In this document: positions 32,117 through 39,164 of the stretch, in pieces | Layout: every line of letters starts with the position of its first letter | How positions within the stretch are numbered: the stretch's first letter is position 1 | From: CAZAMP01 sp964486455 | GTDB lineage: Bacteria; Eisenbacteria; RBG-16-71-46; CAZAMP01 | DNA: 39,164 bases | Direction of reading: 5' to 3' | NCBI GenBank assembly: GCA_964486455.1 | Contig: CAZAMP010000038.1 | Span: 1 to 39,164 of the forward strand | The notes under the pieces: model-generated | What the model saw: the letters and a program-made list of their open reading frames with translations, nothing else | Database searches by the model: none | What the model was told of the DNA's origin: nothing | Position numbers and translations under genes: made by a program

Positions 32117-32692
32117 ATGTGTCCAAATCGCAATCCAGGTGTCACTGAAATTCTCCTTGAGCTCAACGCGGAAGGTGCCGACCAGTCGCAATGGAGCGAC
32201 CAACTCTACGAAGTCGTCTACGATGAACTGCGTCACCTTGCCGCGCGCCTGATGCGTTCCGAACGCGCGGACCATACGCTCCAACCGACGGCTCTCGTGC
32301 ACGAGGCTTACATGCGTCTTGTTGACCAGACACGTGTCGAGTGGAAGGGCCGCGCGCATTTCTTCGCCATCGCCGCGCGTATCATGCGTCGGATCCTCAT
32401 CGACCATGCGCGGAAGAAGGCACGTCTGAAACGCGGGGGCGGGGAGCAGCGCGTGACGTGGGACGAAGCCCTTGGGATCAAGCAGGATCCATCCTATGAG
32501 ATCGTCGCGCTCGACAGCGCCCTCACGCGTCTATCGAAGCTCGACGAGCGGATGGAGAAGGTGGTCGAGCTACGCGTCTTCGCGGGGCTGACGATCAAGG
32601 AGATCGCCTACGCGCTGGGGGTCTCCAAGCGCACGATCGACGATGACTGGATGGTCGCGAAGCAGTGGCTGACGCACGAATTGGCCGGTTGA
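32117..32692 (+). CDS. ECF-type sigma factor (Sig-70_X6 / TIGR02999-like)
   Basis: The protein has 191 residues. Region 2 reads YEVVYDELRHLAARLMRSER then HTLQPTALVHEAYMRLVDQ, with FFAIAARIMRRILIDHARKK. Region 4 is LDSALTRLSKLDERMEKVVEL, then GLTIKEIAYALGVSKRTIDDD, a helix-turn-helix. This matches the ECF subgroup that is expanded in Planctomycetes and Acidobacteria and often lacks a dedicated anti-sigma factor. None is encoded adjacent here; the neighbours are a divergent exported protein and a convergent small exported protein. ATG 32117 is the only start; it has no obvious ribosome site. Its promoter may be governed by the overlapping inverted repeat. Confidence 0.92.
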   Translation: MCPNRNPGVTEILLELNAEGADQSQWSDQLYEVVYDELRHLAARLMRSERADHTLQPTALVHEAYMRLVDQTRVEWKGRAHFFAIAARIMRRILIDHARKKARLKRGGGEQRVTWDEALGIKQDPSYEIVALDSALTRLSKLDERMEKVVELRVFAGLTIKEIAYALGVSKRTIDDDWMVAKQWLTHELAG

Positions 32693-32704
32693 CAGAAGCA
32701 GAAA

Positions 32705-32726
32705 CGGGGCGGCTGACGCCGCCCCG
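32705..32726. terminator. Hairpin between convergent genes
   Basis: CGGGGCGGC (32705-32713) pairs perfectly with GCCGCCCCG (32718-32726) around a TGAC loop, between the sigma-factor stop (32692) and the convergent gene's stop (32767). No T tract on either strand. Confidence 0.5.
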
Positions 32727-32766
32727 CGGGAAGGCATTGGATCTGGTCGACCCGTGAAGGTCTCGG

Positions 32767-33210
32767 TTAGCCGATCCCTATGTCACCCGCGTGGATCGTC
32801 ACAACATTGCCCGGTTGCAGAACGTCCGACCAGCAGATCCCAAGGATATCATCCCCACCGCTGCTGAGAACGAGCACATGGTCGGATCTGCCCGAGCCCA
32901 CGTGGCAAGGCTGGCAGCGCCACCCGAAGTTCCCGCGGTACCAGAATTCGATGGGTTCTTCGAGCCATGTGTTGTTTAGGGTGAAGTAGAACTTCCCGTC
33001 ATGATCGGTGACTCCTTCGGTGGTCCTCCCGGCGCCGAAGACTTTGGGGCGTACAATCTTGACGTCAACCCCTGGCTCATCCAATGTCCCGGTGCAATTG
33101 AGCAGGTGCATGGCACCTACGATCGTGTCGGCGCTGGCTGTCCCGGTCACTACTAGCAGCAACATTAGCGCCATGACGAACCCAAGGACCCTCTTCATTG
33201 ATGTGAGCAT
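32767..33210 (-). CDS. Small exported protein of unknown function
   Basis: The protein has 147 residues with a signal peptide (KRVLGFVMALMLLLVVTGTASA). The mature part is probably all-beta: DTIVGAMHLLNCTGTLDEPG, VKIVRPKVFGAGRTT, EGVTDHDGKFYFTLNNTW, then WRCQPCHVGSGRSDHVLV. The two-beta-sheet, D-x-D/N-x-G pattern resembles a CarboxypepD_reg-like domain. I chose ATG 33210, preceded by GGAG (about 33214-33219); ATG 33213 and 33198 are alternatives and the longer frame to 33390 overlaps the activator gene's end. It is 40 bases after the sigma-54 activator stop on the same strand, so it may be the operon's last gene. Confidence 0.7.
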   Translation of the reverse strand: MLTSMKRVLGFVMALMLLLVVTGTASADTIVGAMHLLNCTGTLDEPGVDVKIVRPKVFGAGRTTEGVTDHDGKFYFTLNNTWLEEPIEFWYRGNFGWRCQPCHVGSGRSDHVLVLSSGGDDILGICWSDVLQPGNVVTIHAGDIGIG

Positions 33211-33250
33211 CATCCTCTCCTTTGTTGACATGCTCGATTGTCGGGAGGTA

Positions 33251-34903
33251 CTAGTCACCTCTCTTTGCCAGTTTTTCCAATCGTCTAAGAAGGGCGTTCC
33301 GGTGAATTCCGAGTAACTCGGCGGCCTTCGCCTTGTTCCCACCGGTCCTCCGGATCGCTTCCTCGATAGCCGCAGCCTCCATTTCCGCAAGTGTCATCCG
33401 GCCGACGGGCAGCTCGAGCGGTCGATCATCTCCGTCGGTCAGCTGTAGAAACCTGGAAAGATCCTCTTTTTGCACGACGGGGTCGTCGGCGAGGATGAGA
33501 ACTCGTTTCGCGAAGTGCTCCAGCTCTCGGACGTTTCCTTTCCACGGCCACCCCTGGAGCTCTTGGAGAGCGCCGTCGGATATCCGCACGTTCCTTCCCC
33601 CCGCGGCGGCGGCGTGCGTGGACAGGAAGTGGTTCAGCAAGACGGGAATGTCATCCGTGCGCTCTCTCAATGGCGGAATCAACAACACGACGACGTTCAG
33701 GCGATAGAAGAGATCTTCGCGAAACACTTCATCCCGAACACGCCGTTCGATGTCGCTGCTCGAGGCGCTCACGAGGCGGAAGCTCACGGTGTGCTCGCGA
33801 ACAGATCCGACTGGACGAACGACGCCGTCCTCCAAGACGCGGAGCAGTTTGGCCTGGAGTTTTGGGTCCAGATCCCCGATCTCATCCAGGAACAGGGTCC
33901 CGCCGTCGGCGAGCCGGAAAAGGCCTTCACGGGCGACGTGGGCTCCGGTAAACGCGCCTCGCGAGTGTCCGAAAAACTCACTCTCGAGAAGCTCGCTGGG
34001 AATTGCCGCGCAGTTCTGAACAATGAACGGTCCGGTCGTCCTCTGGCTCGTGCGGTGGATAGCCCTCGCGACAAGCTCCTTTCCCGTGCCGCTCTCTCCG
34101 CGCAGGAGGACCGGAAAGTCCGTTCCAGCGACGCGCTCTATGGTATGAAGTAGCTCGACCATCGGTTTGCTTCGGCCGAGGATCTCGTCGAAGCGGGTGA
34201 GCTGACCGAGCTCATTGCGCAACCGTTGATTCTGAAGGTTGATCGTTCCATAGCGCTCCGCGTTCGTGATCGCGATCGCGGCAAGTCCCGCTAGGATGCC
34301 GGCGAAGCGTACCGCCCGTCGATCGAGCCGGCGGCCGGACCGAAGATTGTCCAGGTACAGTGCGCCGATCACACGATCCGCGGTGCCGATTGGCAGACAG
34401 ATCACGGCACGAATCTCATGAAGTGAGACGCTCTCTGCGTCGCGGAACCTCTCGTCTGACTGCGCATCGTCTGAATGGATGGGGCCGCGATTTCGGGTCT
34501 CATCCAAAATGGTCAGTGAATACTTCCGGGCCTCGAGCACATCATCGGGGTCCATGCCGCGCGCCACACGCGGCTGTGGGGTGCCGCTATTCGCATCGAA
34601 CTGGAAAAGTATGCCACGTTCGGCGTCGGAGTAGTCGAGCGCAAGGTCGAGGATCTTGGGCAAGAGGGCATCCAGATCGAGAGTGCCCCCGACCTCTCGC
34701 GCGACACGATAGAGTGTCTCGATCTCGTCGGCAGGCGTGTCTGAGAGGAATGGCGCTTCCTCAGAGTCAGGCGAGCCCGGCTTCTCATCGGTATCTCGAA
34801 GGAGATTCCTCGCGCGGTCCAAGTCGTCGTCCGCACTCCACACCGAGTTTTGAGCGGAGGACTGATCGGTCGATTTGAGTGGTTCGCCTTGTTTGCCCGT
34901 CAT
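33251..34903 (-). CDS. Sigma-54-dependent transcriptional activator with GAF domain and Fis-type HTH
   Basis: The protein has 550 residues. A GAF domain at about 65-215 (ETLYRVAREVGGTLDLDALL) is followed by the AAA+ sigma-54-interaction domain with Walker A GESGTGKE (269-276), the sigma-54 contact loop GAFTGA (316-321), Walker B TLFLDE (336-341) and REDLFYRLNVV. The C-terminus is a Fis-type helix-turn-helix (AAAIEEAIRRTGGNKAKAAEL, GIHRNALLRRLEKL). There is no receiver domain, so it is not a two-component regulator. The signal may come through GAF or from the overlapping kinase gene: its start (34903) overlaps that gene's stop (34900). The targets are unknown; I saw no clear -24/-12 site in this window. 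Confidence 0.93.
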   Translation of the reverse strand: MTGKQGEPLKSTDQSSAQNSVWSADDDLDRARNLLRDTDEKPGSPDSEEAPFLSDTPADEIETLYRVAREVGGTLDLDALLPKILDLALDYSDAERGILFQFDANSGTPQPRVARGMDPDDVLEARKYSLTILDETRNRGPIHSDDAQSDERFRDAESVSLHEIRAVICLPIGTADRVIGALYLDNLRSGRRLDRRAVRFAGILAGLAAIAITNAERYGTINLQNQRLRNELGQLTRFDEILGRSKPMVELLHTIERVAGTDFPVLLRGESGTGKELVARAIHRTSQRTTGPFIVQNCAAIPSELLESEFFGHSRGAFTGAHVAREGLFRLADGGTLFLDEIGDLDPKLQAKLLRVLEDGVVRPVGSVREHTVSFRLVSASSSDIERRVRDEVFREDLFYRLNVVVLLIPPLRERTDDIPVLLNHFLSTHAAAAGGRNVRISDGALQELQGWPWKGNVRELEHFAKRVLILADDPVVQKEDLSRFLQLTDGDDRPLELPVGRMTLAEMEAAAIEEAIRRTGGNKAKAAELLGIHRNALLRRLEKLAKRGD

Positions 34904-37839
34904 GCCATTTCTCCACCGGTGGCCAGCCGCGATCTCAGGATCAGCGCCTGTGCTTCGATCCAGCGCGCGTGGATATCGCGCGCGAGCGCGACGCAGTCAT
35001 TGAGCAACCGGTGCGGTGCAATCCCACCCGCACTCGCGGCAGCGCGTGCCTGCTCGAGAAGCGCAAACGCCCGTTCATAGCGGCCGGGCGAAAGCGTCTG
35101 GAATGCGGCCTGCGCTTTGTCGTGCGCATCCAGGCTGTCTTCAGGTGAGCCTCTCGCCGCGAGTATCTTCGCTCTGGCAAGATGATGCCATCCCCTGAAG
35201 TCAGCGAGTGTCGGTTCATCGCTCAACATGTCGATTGCTTCCTCCATCGTCGAACCATCGAGCAAGCGACTGATGGCCGTATGAATCGTGATCTGCTCGC
35301 TCGCCCAGCGATCCTCGCGCTCCTGTACGATCGATCGAGCAAGCGATTCGACATCAGACCCGATGGGAATGCCGCGATACCAAACGCGAATCTCCATGTG
35401 CTTCACGATCACGCGGAGGTAATCACCGTGCCATGCCGCATTTTCGGCAAACGGTTGGGTCATGAGAAGAGTCCGCTCCGCTTCCGACAGCCGGCCGGAG
35501 CGGATCTGGAGCTTCGCGATTGCCGCAAGAGCCTGAAGCACACGTCCGATGTGACCCGTATCCTTCGAGGCTCGTAGGGCCTCTGCCCAATAGATTATCC
35601 CCTCGTCCCAGCACTCGGCGCGCGACGCGAATTCGCCGAGGTTGGCCAGAGCCGCCCATGTGATCTCGTGCATGCTGTGTTCGGATGCGATCGCTTCGGC
35701 GGCTTCGAAATGCTGTTTCGCTTCCGCCGTCAGGCCTTCGTGATTCTTGACCGCACCAAGGTTCATATGCGCGCTGGCTAGAGGGAACACTGCGCCCGCA
35801 CGGGTCGCGATTTCGAGCGCATCACTCCAGGTGCTCACGGCAGCGGTGAGATCGCCACCAAGGTATTCCGCTGCGCCCAGGACTTGGACCGCCGCACTGA
35901 GGAAGCGATCGTTCCCGCTCTCACGCAGGTTCTCGCAGGCGAGTTCGGCCTCGCATCGGGAAGCCGTTGCCTGTTTCTGCGCCGCGAGCGCGTTAGCGCG
36001 ATGGAGGTGAAGCTGGCCTCTCGAATTGGCATCAGCACTTGTGAGGGCAATTCCCTTTTCCACGTGCTCCAGCACGTGCGCGTACTGCCCCGTTCGCTGC
36101 ATGAGTTGCGCCATGTTCATGTGATAGAGCACCTGGGTTCGCTCGTCGTCGAATGCTTCACGCATCCGATCCAGCCAGGAAATCGCCTCATCCACACGTC
36201 CAACGACACCGAGCGCGTTGATGTGCGGACCGGCACGACGCCATCCGGTTTTGGCTCCAAGCTTGGTGAGCAGCTCAACAGATGGACGCTCGTCTTCAGC
36301 AATCCCTGAAATCTCCCGAAGTGAACGCCATCCTCTGACCGAAAGCTCGATGACGTCTGTGTACTCCCCTGTCGCGTCCACCCGCTCAGCCGCTTCGAAG
36401 CAGTGTGCGGCCGCCGATTCCAGTTCCCCGCTCCGCTCCTCGTGCCACGCGAGCTTCGCGAGAAGCGACGTGTCACTCTCTCTTTCGGCATCGACTCTTG
36501 ATCGGAGTCGCTCCGCTTCTGCTCCGTGAATTTCCGACGCGATGTCGGGATCGATAGCGGCGCAGGCGGCCTCCCAAAGATGGTGCGAAGCGAAGCGATA
36601 ACCTTTCTCCTCCAGCGTTCCGTGCCCCGACCCGACCAGGAATCCCTGGTCGATTAGAGTCGAGATCGCATCGTCGGACGATCTTGTCCGCATTTGCTCA
36701 CACGTTTCGCGCTCGGTGGTCACGTCGAGCGAGAGCAATACTCCTCGCGTGAACACTTCGCCCAGCTGGGCCACCCGCGCCGCGATTTCCTGCACGTCGG
36801 TCTTGGCGGCGCTGAATCGGCGTTGCGCCATCCGTCGCGCGATCTCCGTGATCTGCGGGAGGGCGGCTCGAATGGTCTCCGTCGATACCGTCGACCACGC
36901 ATCGGAGGTGAAACCGGATAGCCACTGGTGCCAAAGCTCCTGAGCGAACTCCCGAGATCCACCGGATTCCTCAAGCAACAGTCGGGCCACACCCGCGGAG
37001 AGGATCGAATCGCATCCCAGGTTGGCGGCGATGCCTTCCCCCAGCCGCTCCTCATCGATCGTCGTCGAACGCCATCCGGCCAACGCGAGGTTCGGTTCCG
37101 GAACGCGACCGGTGCCACAGGTCCGAACCACCTCGGCGAGGACTTCGTCCGTTCGCAGTGGGCGAGCCGCGGGCGATTCCGAACAGAGTCGTTTCGAGAG
37201 CTCGGAAAGCCGTTCGTCTCCCAGGCGTTCAAGGACCTTCCCGGCGGAGTAGAGATCGCTCCGGGGATCGGCCGGCCATCCCGAAAGGCGTTCGGGGGCG
37301 ACGAACCCCGGCGTCGCCCCGGCCGAGGCGAACGATTCCTCTTCACCCGATCTCGAGGCGAAGTCGAAGTCGACCAGAACGATCGCACCGTCCGGGCACT
37401 GTAAGACGTTGTCTGGCTTGAGGTCACCGTGAACGACGCCGTGCCGGTGGAGATGGCAGAGCGCGCGGAAGAAATCCGATGGCCAGCTCGTCGCGAGCTG
37501 CTTCACCGTGCTGAGTGGCTCCCCGTTGATCCACGTGGTGGCGATCCAGAATCGGTCCTCTGAGCGGGCGAGAGCAACGAACGTCGGGGTGAACGGCGAC
37601 GCGACTCGCTTGAGCGCTCGGGCCTCCCGGAGCACGGCTAGGCGGCTGCGCGCGGCCTTTAGATGAACGGTGTTCCCGGTCTTCTTGTGTACCGCTTTGT
37701 AGACCGGCCTTGGGCTTTCGCGGATGGGGAATGCGTCCGTGAAGCCGAATGGGATGTCGATTGTGGGCCCGTCCGATGATGTTCCGGTTCCATCGGTAGA
37801 GGTGCCATCGTTGGGTTTTGAACCGTCGTGTCTGTTCAT
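34900..37839 (-). CDS. Ser/Thr protein kinase-like protein with TPR-like C-terminus
   Basis: The protein has 979 residues from ATG 37839. The kinase-like domain (about 30-240) has a lysine in VHLKAARSRLAVLREARALKR, the catalytic loop VVHGDLKPDNVL, then LVDFDFASRSG, VAPERLSGWPADPRSDLYS. HGD replaces HRD, DFD replaces DFG, and no glycine-rich loop is visible. The middle (about 260-440; FASHHLWEAACAA) resembles the end of the STAND-type ATPase that usually follows such kinases, but no P-loop is seen. The rest is about 450 residues of TPR-like helices (EAEAIASEHSMHEITWAALA and similar). The longer frame from 38028 is disfavoured because bases 37866-37908 form a half-site array. It overlaps the activator by 4 bases. 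Confidence 0.85.
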   Translation of the reverse strand: MNRHDGSKPNDGTSTDGTGTSSDGPTIDIPFGFTDAFPIRESPRPVYKAVHKKTGNTVHLKAARSRLAVLREARALKRVASPFTPTFVALARSEDRFWIATTWINGEPLSTVKQLATSWPSDFFRALCHLHRHGVVHGDLKPDNVLQCPDGAIVLVDFDFASRSGEEESFASAGATPGFVAPERLSGWPADPRSDLYSAGKVLERLGDERLSELSKRLCSESPAARPLRTDEVLAEVVRTCGTGRVPEPNLALAGWRSTTIDEERLGEGIAANLGCDSILSAGVARLLLEESGGSREFAQELWHQWLSGFTSDAWSTVSTETIRAALPQITEIARRMAQRRFSAAKTDVQEIAARVAQLGEVFTRGVLLSLDVTTERETCEQMRTRSSDDAISTLIDQGFLVGSGHGTLEEKGYRFASHHLWEAACAAIDPDIASEIHGAEAERLRSRVDAERESDTSLLAKLAWHEERSGELESAAAHCFEAAERVDATGEYTDVIELSVRGWRSLREISGIAEDERPSVELLTKLGAKTGWRRAGPHINALGVVGRVDEAISWLDRMREAFDDERTQVLYHMNMAQLMQRTGQYAHVLEHVEKGIALTSADANSRGQLHLHRANALAAQKQATASRCEAELACENLRESGNDRFLSAAVQVLGAAEYLGGDLTAAVSTWSDALEIATRAGAVFPLASAHMNLGAVKNHEGLTAEAKQHFEAAEAIASEHSMHEITWAALANLGEFASRAECWDEGIIYWAEALRASKDTGHIGRVLQALAAIAKLQIRSGRLSEAERTLLMTQPFAENAAWHGDYLRVIVKHMEIRVWYRGIPIGSDVESLARSIVQEREDRWASEQITIHTAISRLLDGSTMEEAIDMLSDEPTLADFRGWHHLARAKILAARGSPEDSLDAHDKAQAAFQTLSPGRYERAFALLEQARAAASAGGIAPHRLLNDCVALARDIHARWIEAQALILRSRLATGGEMA

Positions 37840-38552
37840 TCGATGCGCCCGGACGCCCACGCACTGTTCGATCCCGAACGCCGAACGTTCGATACCGAAC
37901 TCTGTTCGCAAATGGAGCACCCACTCCCAAGCAGCTTCGAAAGCTCTGCCAATGGGCAGGAGCGACCCCGAACCGCTGTGTCTCACGCGGCCGTCTCGGT
38001 GGCCGCTCGGAAAGCGGGTCCGCATCACTTGTAACTAGAACAGCAGCTCAACGAGTCAGAAAGACAGCGGAGCAACCGGATGAGAATTGAGCGTCGGGCC
38101 ATCATTCTCCAGCTGGCTACCCCTCGATCGCGATCGTGCATCTCCTCAGCAATCTGGAACCTCAGCCGCGGTTCGCGTGCAGCGTCAGCGGCGACGTGCG
38201 CTCCCGCCCGATTGGACAACTGCCGAATCAGTCCTTAAGTACTGGTCGTAGTCGCGGCCCGAATCCAACACACTCCCGGCATAGCGGAGAGAATTCGGAG
38301 TGGATGGGTCCTCCGCTGGTGTGCGCCCAATGGCGGCGGTCATGCAGAGACCGCCGACCATTGACCAGATTCGCATAAGCTCCTGGTACCATTGTGATTT
38401 GCGGCCAATGACCTTTCCTGGGTGATGGTCTTTGTCCTGCAGCAAGTCCCTGATCGCGACGCGTCTGGCCATCGAAGCTGGTACAATTACTAGCAACCGC
38501 GACCCACGGCATCATGATGCCCGCTCCTACCGACCCGGGAGAAGAGGACCGT
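37840..38552. other. Divergent intergenic region between the kinase and the sigma-like gene
   Basis: The 713 bases contain the GTTCG/CGAAC array at 37866-37908 close to the kinase start. I saw no convincing coding sequence: the open frames on both strands lack ribosome sites, signal peptides and family motifs. A -10-like TACAAT at 38482-38487 lies 65 bases before the next gene, without a clear -35. Confidence 0.45.
37866..37908. promoter_or_regulatory. Array of six GTTCG/CGAAC half-sites upstream of the kinase
   Basis: Within 43 bases there are GTTCG at 37866, 37887 and 37904 and CGAAC at 37875, 37882 and 37896. Two 14-base units (37866-37879 and 37887-37900) differ at one base and are offset by 21 bases, two helical turns; each is GTTCG-N4-CGAAC. 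It ends 27 bases upstream of the kinase ATG (37839). This arrangement suggests an operator bound by a dimeric repressor. The order is the reverse of the known LexA box (CGAAC-N4-GTTCG). Confidence 0.5.
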
Positions 38553-39164
38553 ATGCAGGCCGACTCGAGACAGCGGCAGAATGGAAGCTTTGCCGAACGC
38601 ATTGTCATGACAGCCAAGGAGTTGGAAGGTGCGGCCCACACCTTCCCCCGGTCTCGACTGCGCTCGGAGCTTTGGGTGCTAGTGACTGGTCTCCTCACCC
38701 AATACGTTCGCCGCTACGGGAGTAGCCGTCTCGATCTCGATACCCAGCGAGATATCATCAGCGAAAAGGCGTTGGAAGTGATGCTGCGGATCGACCAAGG
38801 TAAGTGGGCACCGGCTTGCTCCGGCCCCGCGAAGGTCACGCGGTTCCTCAGCTCGGTGGCCAGATTCGGAGTGATCGATTGCATTCGCGCCACGACGCGT
38901 GAGCCGCTGGCCAACGAGAGCCACCAGGCTGCTGTCTCGACTGGATCGGGCCCGCCGATCGGGGAGCGAGGTGGTCCCGATCGACACGATGCCATTCTCA
39001 CCCCCGCTCGAAGCGTAGAGGCGGGCGTGGATGTACGTGAATTCGTGGACGCGTTGTGCGGATGTCTTGCCGGGGTCACGCGGCGCGCCAGATGGATCTG
39101 GGCGCTACGTGTCAACGCTCACCAGGAACCGCACTTTTCTGAACGTCGAGCCGACGTAGTTCCC
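38553..39164 (+). CDS. RNA polymerase sigma-factor-like protein, 3' end cut by the window edge
   Basis: I translated this from ATG 38553; the frame is open to the last base (204 codons). GAGGA at 38544-38548 is just upstream. The visible part contains LDLDTQRDIISEKALEVMLR, then KVTRFLSSVARFGVIDCIRATTRE, which looks like sigma region 2 (the arrangement resembles the ECF signature of a helix ending in IDxxR). Further on comes VREFVDALCGCLAGVTRRAR, then WIWALRVNAHQEPHFSERRA, which could be the start of region 4. I infer a sigma factor of an unusual or diverged kind; the missing end leaves this unsettled. It is divergent from the kinase, and no anti-sigma factor is visible. Confidence 0.6.
   Translation, partial: MQADSRQRQNGSFAERIVMTAKELEGAAHTFPRSRLRSELWVLVTGLLTQYVRRYGSSRLDLDTQRDIISEKALEVMLRIDQGKWAPACSGPAKVTRFLSSVARFGVIDCIRATTREPLANESHQAAVSTGSGPPIGERGGPDRHDAILTPARSVEAGVDVREFVDALCGCLAGVTRRARWIWALRVNAHQEPHFSERRADVVP

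Noticed and set aside
37840..38028. Longer N-terminus of the kinase (start 38028)
   Set aside because: The added residues would include an FGIERSAFGIEQ repeat encoded by the GTTCG/CGAAC array, and have no kinase features. A regulatory region is the simpler reading, though it cannot be excluded that part is coding.
1..39164. tRNA, rRNA, CRISPR, insertion sequences, integrase or prophage genes
   Set aside because: I looked for T-loop and repeat-spacer patterns, transposase motifs and integrase motifs in the frames, and saw none. This is a reading by eye; short or diverged elements could be missed.

Overview
The window is GC-rich, densely coded bacterial DNA. Three things suggest an uncultured member of the FCB superphylum, of the Eisenbacteria/Krumholzibacteria/Latescibacteria kind: an exported protein ending in a FlgD/T9SS-like C-terminal segment (28915-31881), several secreted proteins with dockerin-like repeats, and a tricorn-like protease. 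This placement is inferred from protein style only; no rRNA or tRNA gene was seen.

Layout. 1-5669: a family-4 glycosyltransferase running off the left edge (minus strand) is divergent from a run of exported hydrolases: a PafA-like alkaline phosphatase, a lipoprotein 5'-nucleotidase and a lipoprotein of the formylglycine-generating-enzyme fold. 5718-7390 (minus): a double-ACT protein, a P-loop kinase-like protein and a small exported glycine-rich protein. 7586-10635: an ECF sigma factor translationally coupled to a membrane protein carrying CarboxypepD_reg and von Willebrand A domains. 10838-14274: a cysteine-rich exported protein, then three tandem secreted proteins of one family (Ig-like half plus paired dockerin-like repeats); a fourth member lies at 27031-27636. 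14436-19676: an aldehyde dehydrogenase, convergent with a tricorn-like protease and a SHOCT-like small protein. 19660-25925: a tightly packed maltodextrin-type operon (ATPase, binding lipoprotein, two permeases, 4-alpha-glucanotransferase). 25974-31881: a UbiA-family prenyltransferase, the fourth secreted paralog, an exported protein of unknown function and the 988-residue FlgD-tailed protein. 32117-39164: a second ECF sigma factor, a small exported protein, a GAF/sigma-54 activator overlapping a divergent Ser/Thr kinase with TPR-like repeats, and a sigma-factor-like gene cut by the right edge.

Working together. The left cluster looks like phosphate and nucleotide scavenging outside the cytoplasm. 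The central operon imports maltodextrins and rearranges them. Two ECF sigma factors, the kinase/sigma-54 activator pair and the sigma-like gene at the right edge make the window rich in signalling. Much of the remainder encodes exported, cysteine-rich or repeat-bearing proteins. The most interesting items are the tandem secreted family, the kinase-sigma-54 module with a cluster of GTTCG/CGAAC half-sites upstream of it, and the ECF-VWA pair.
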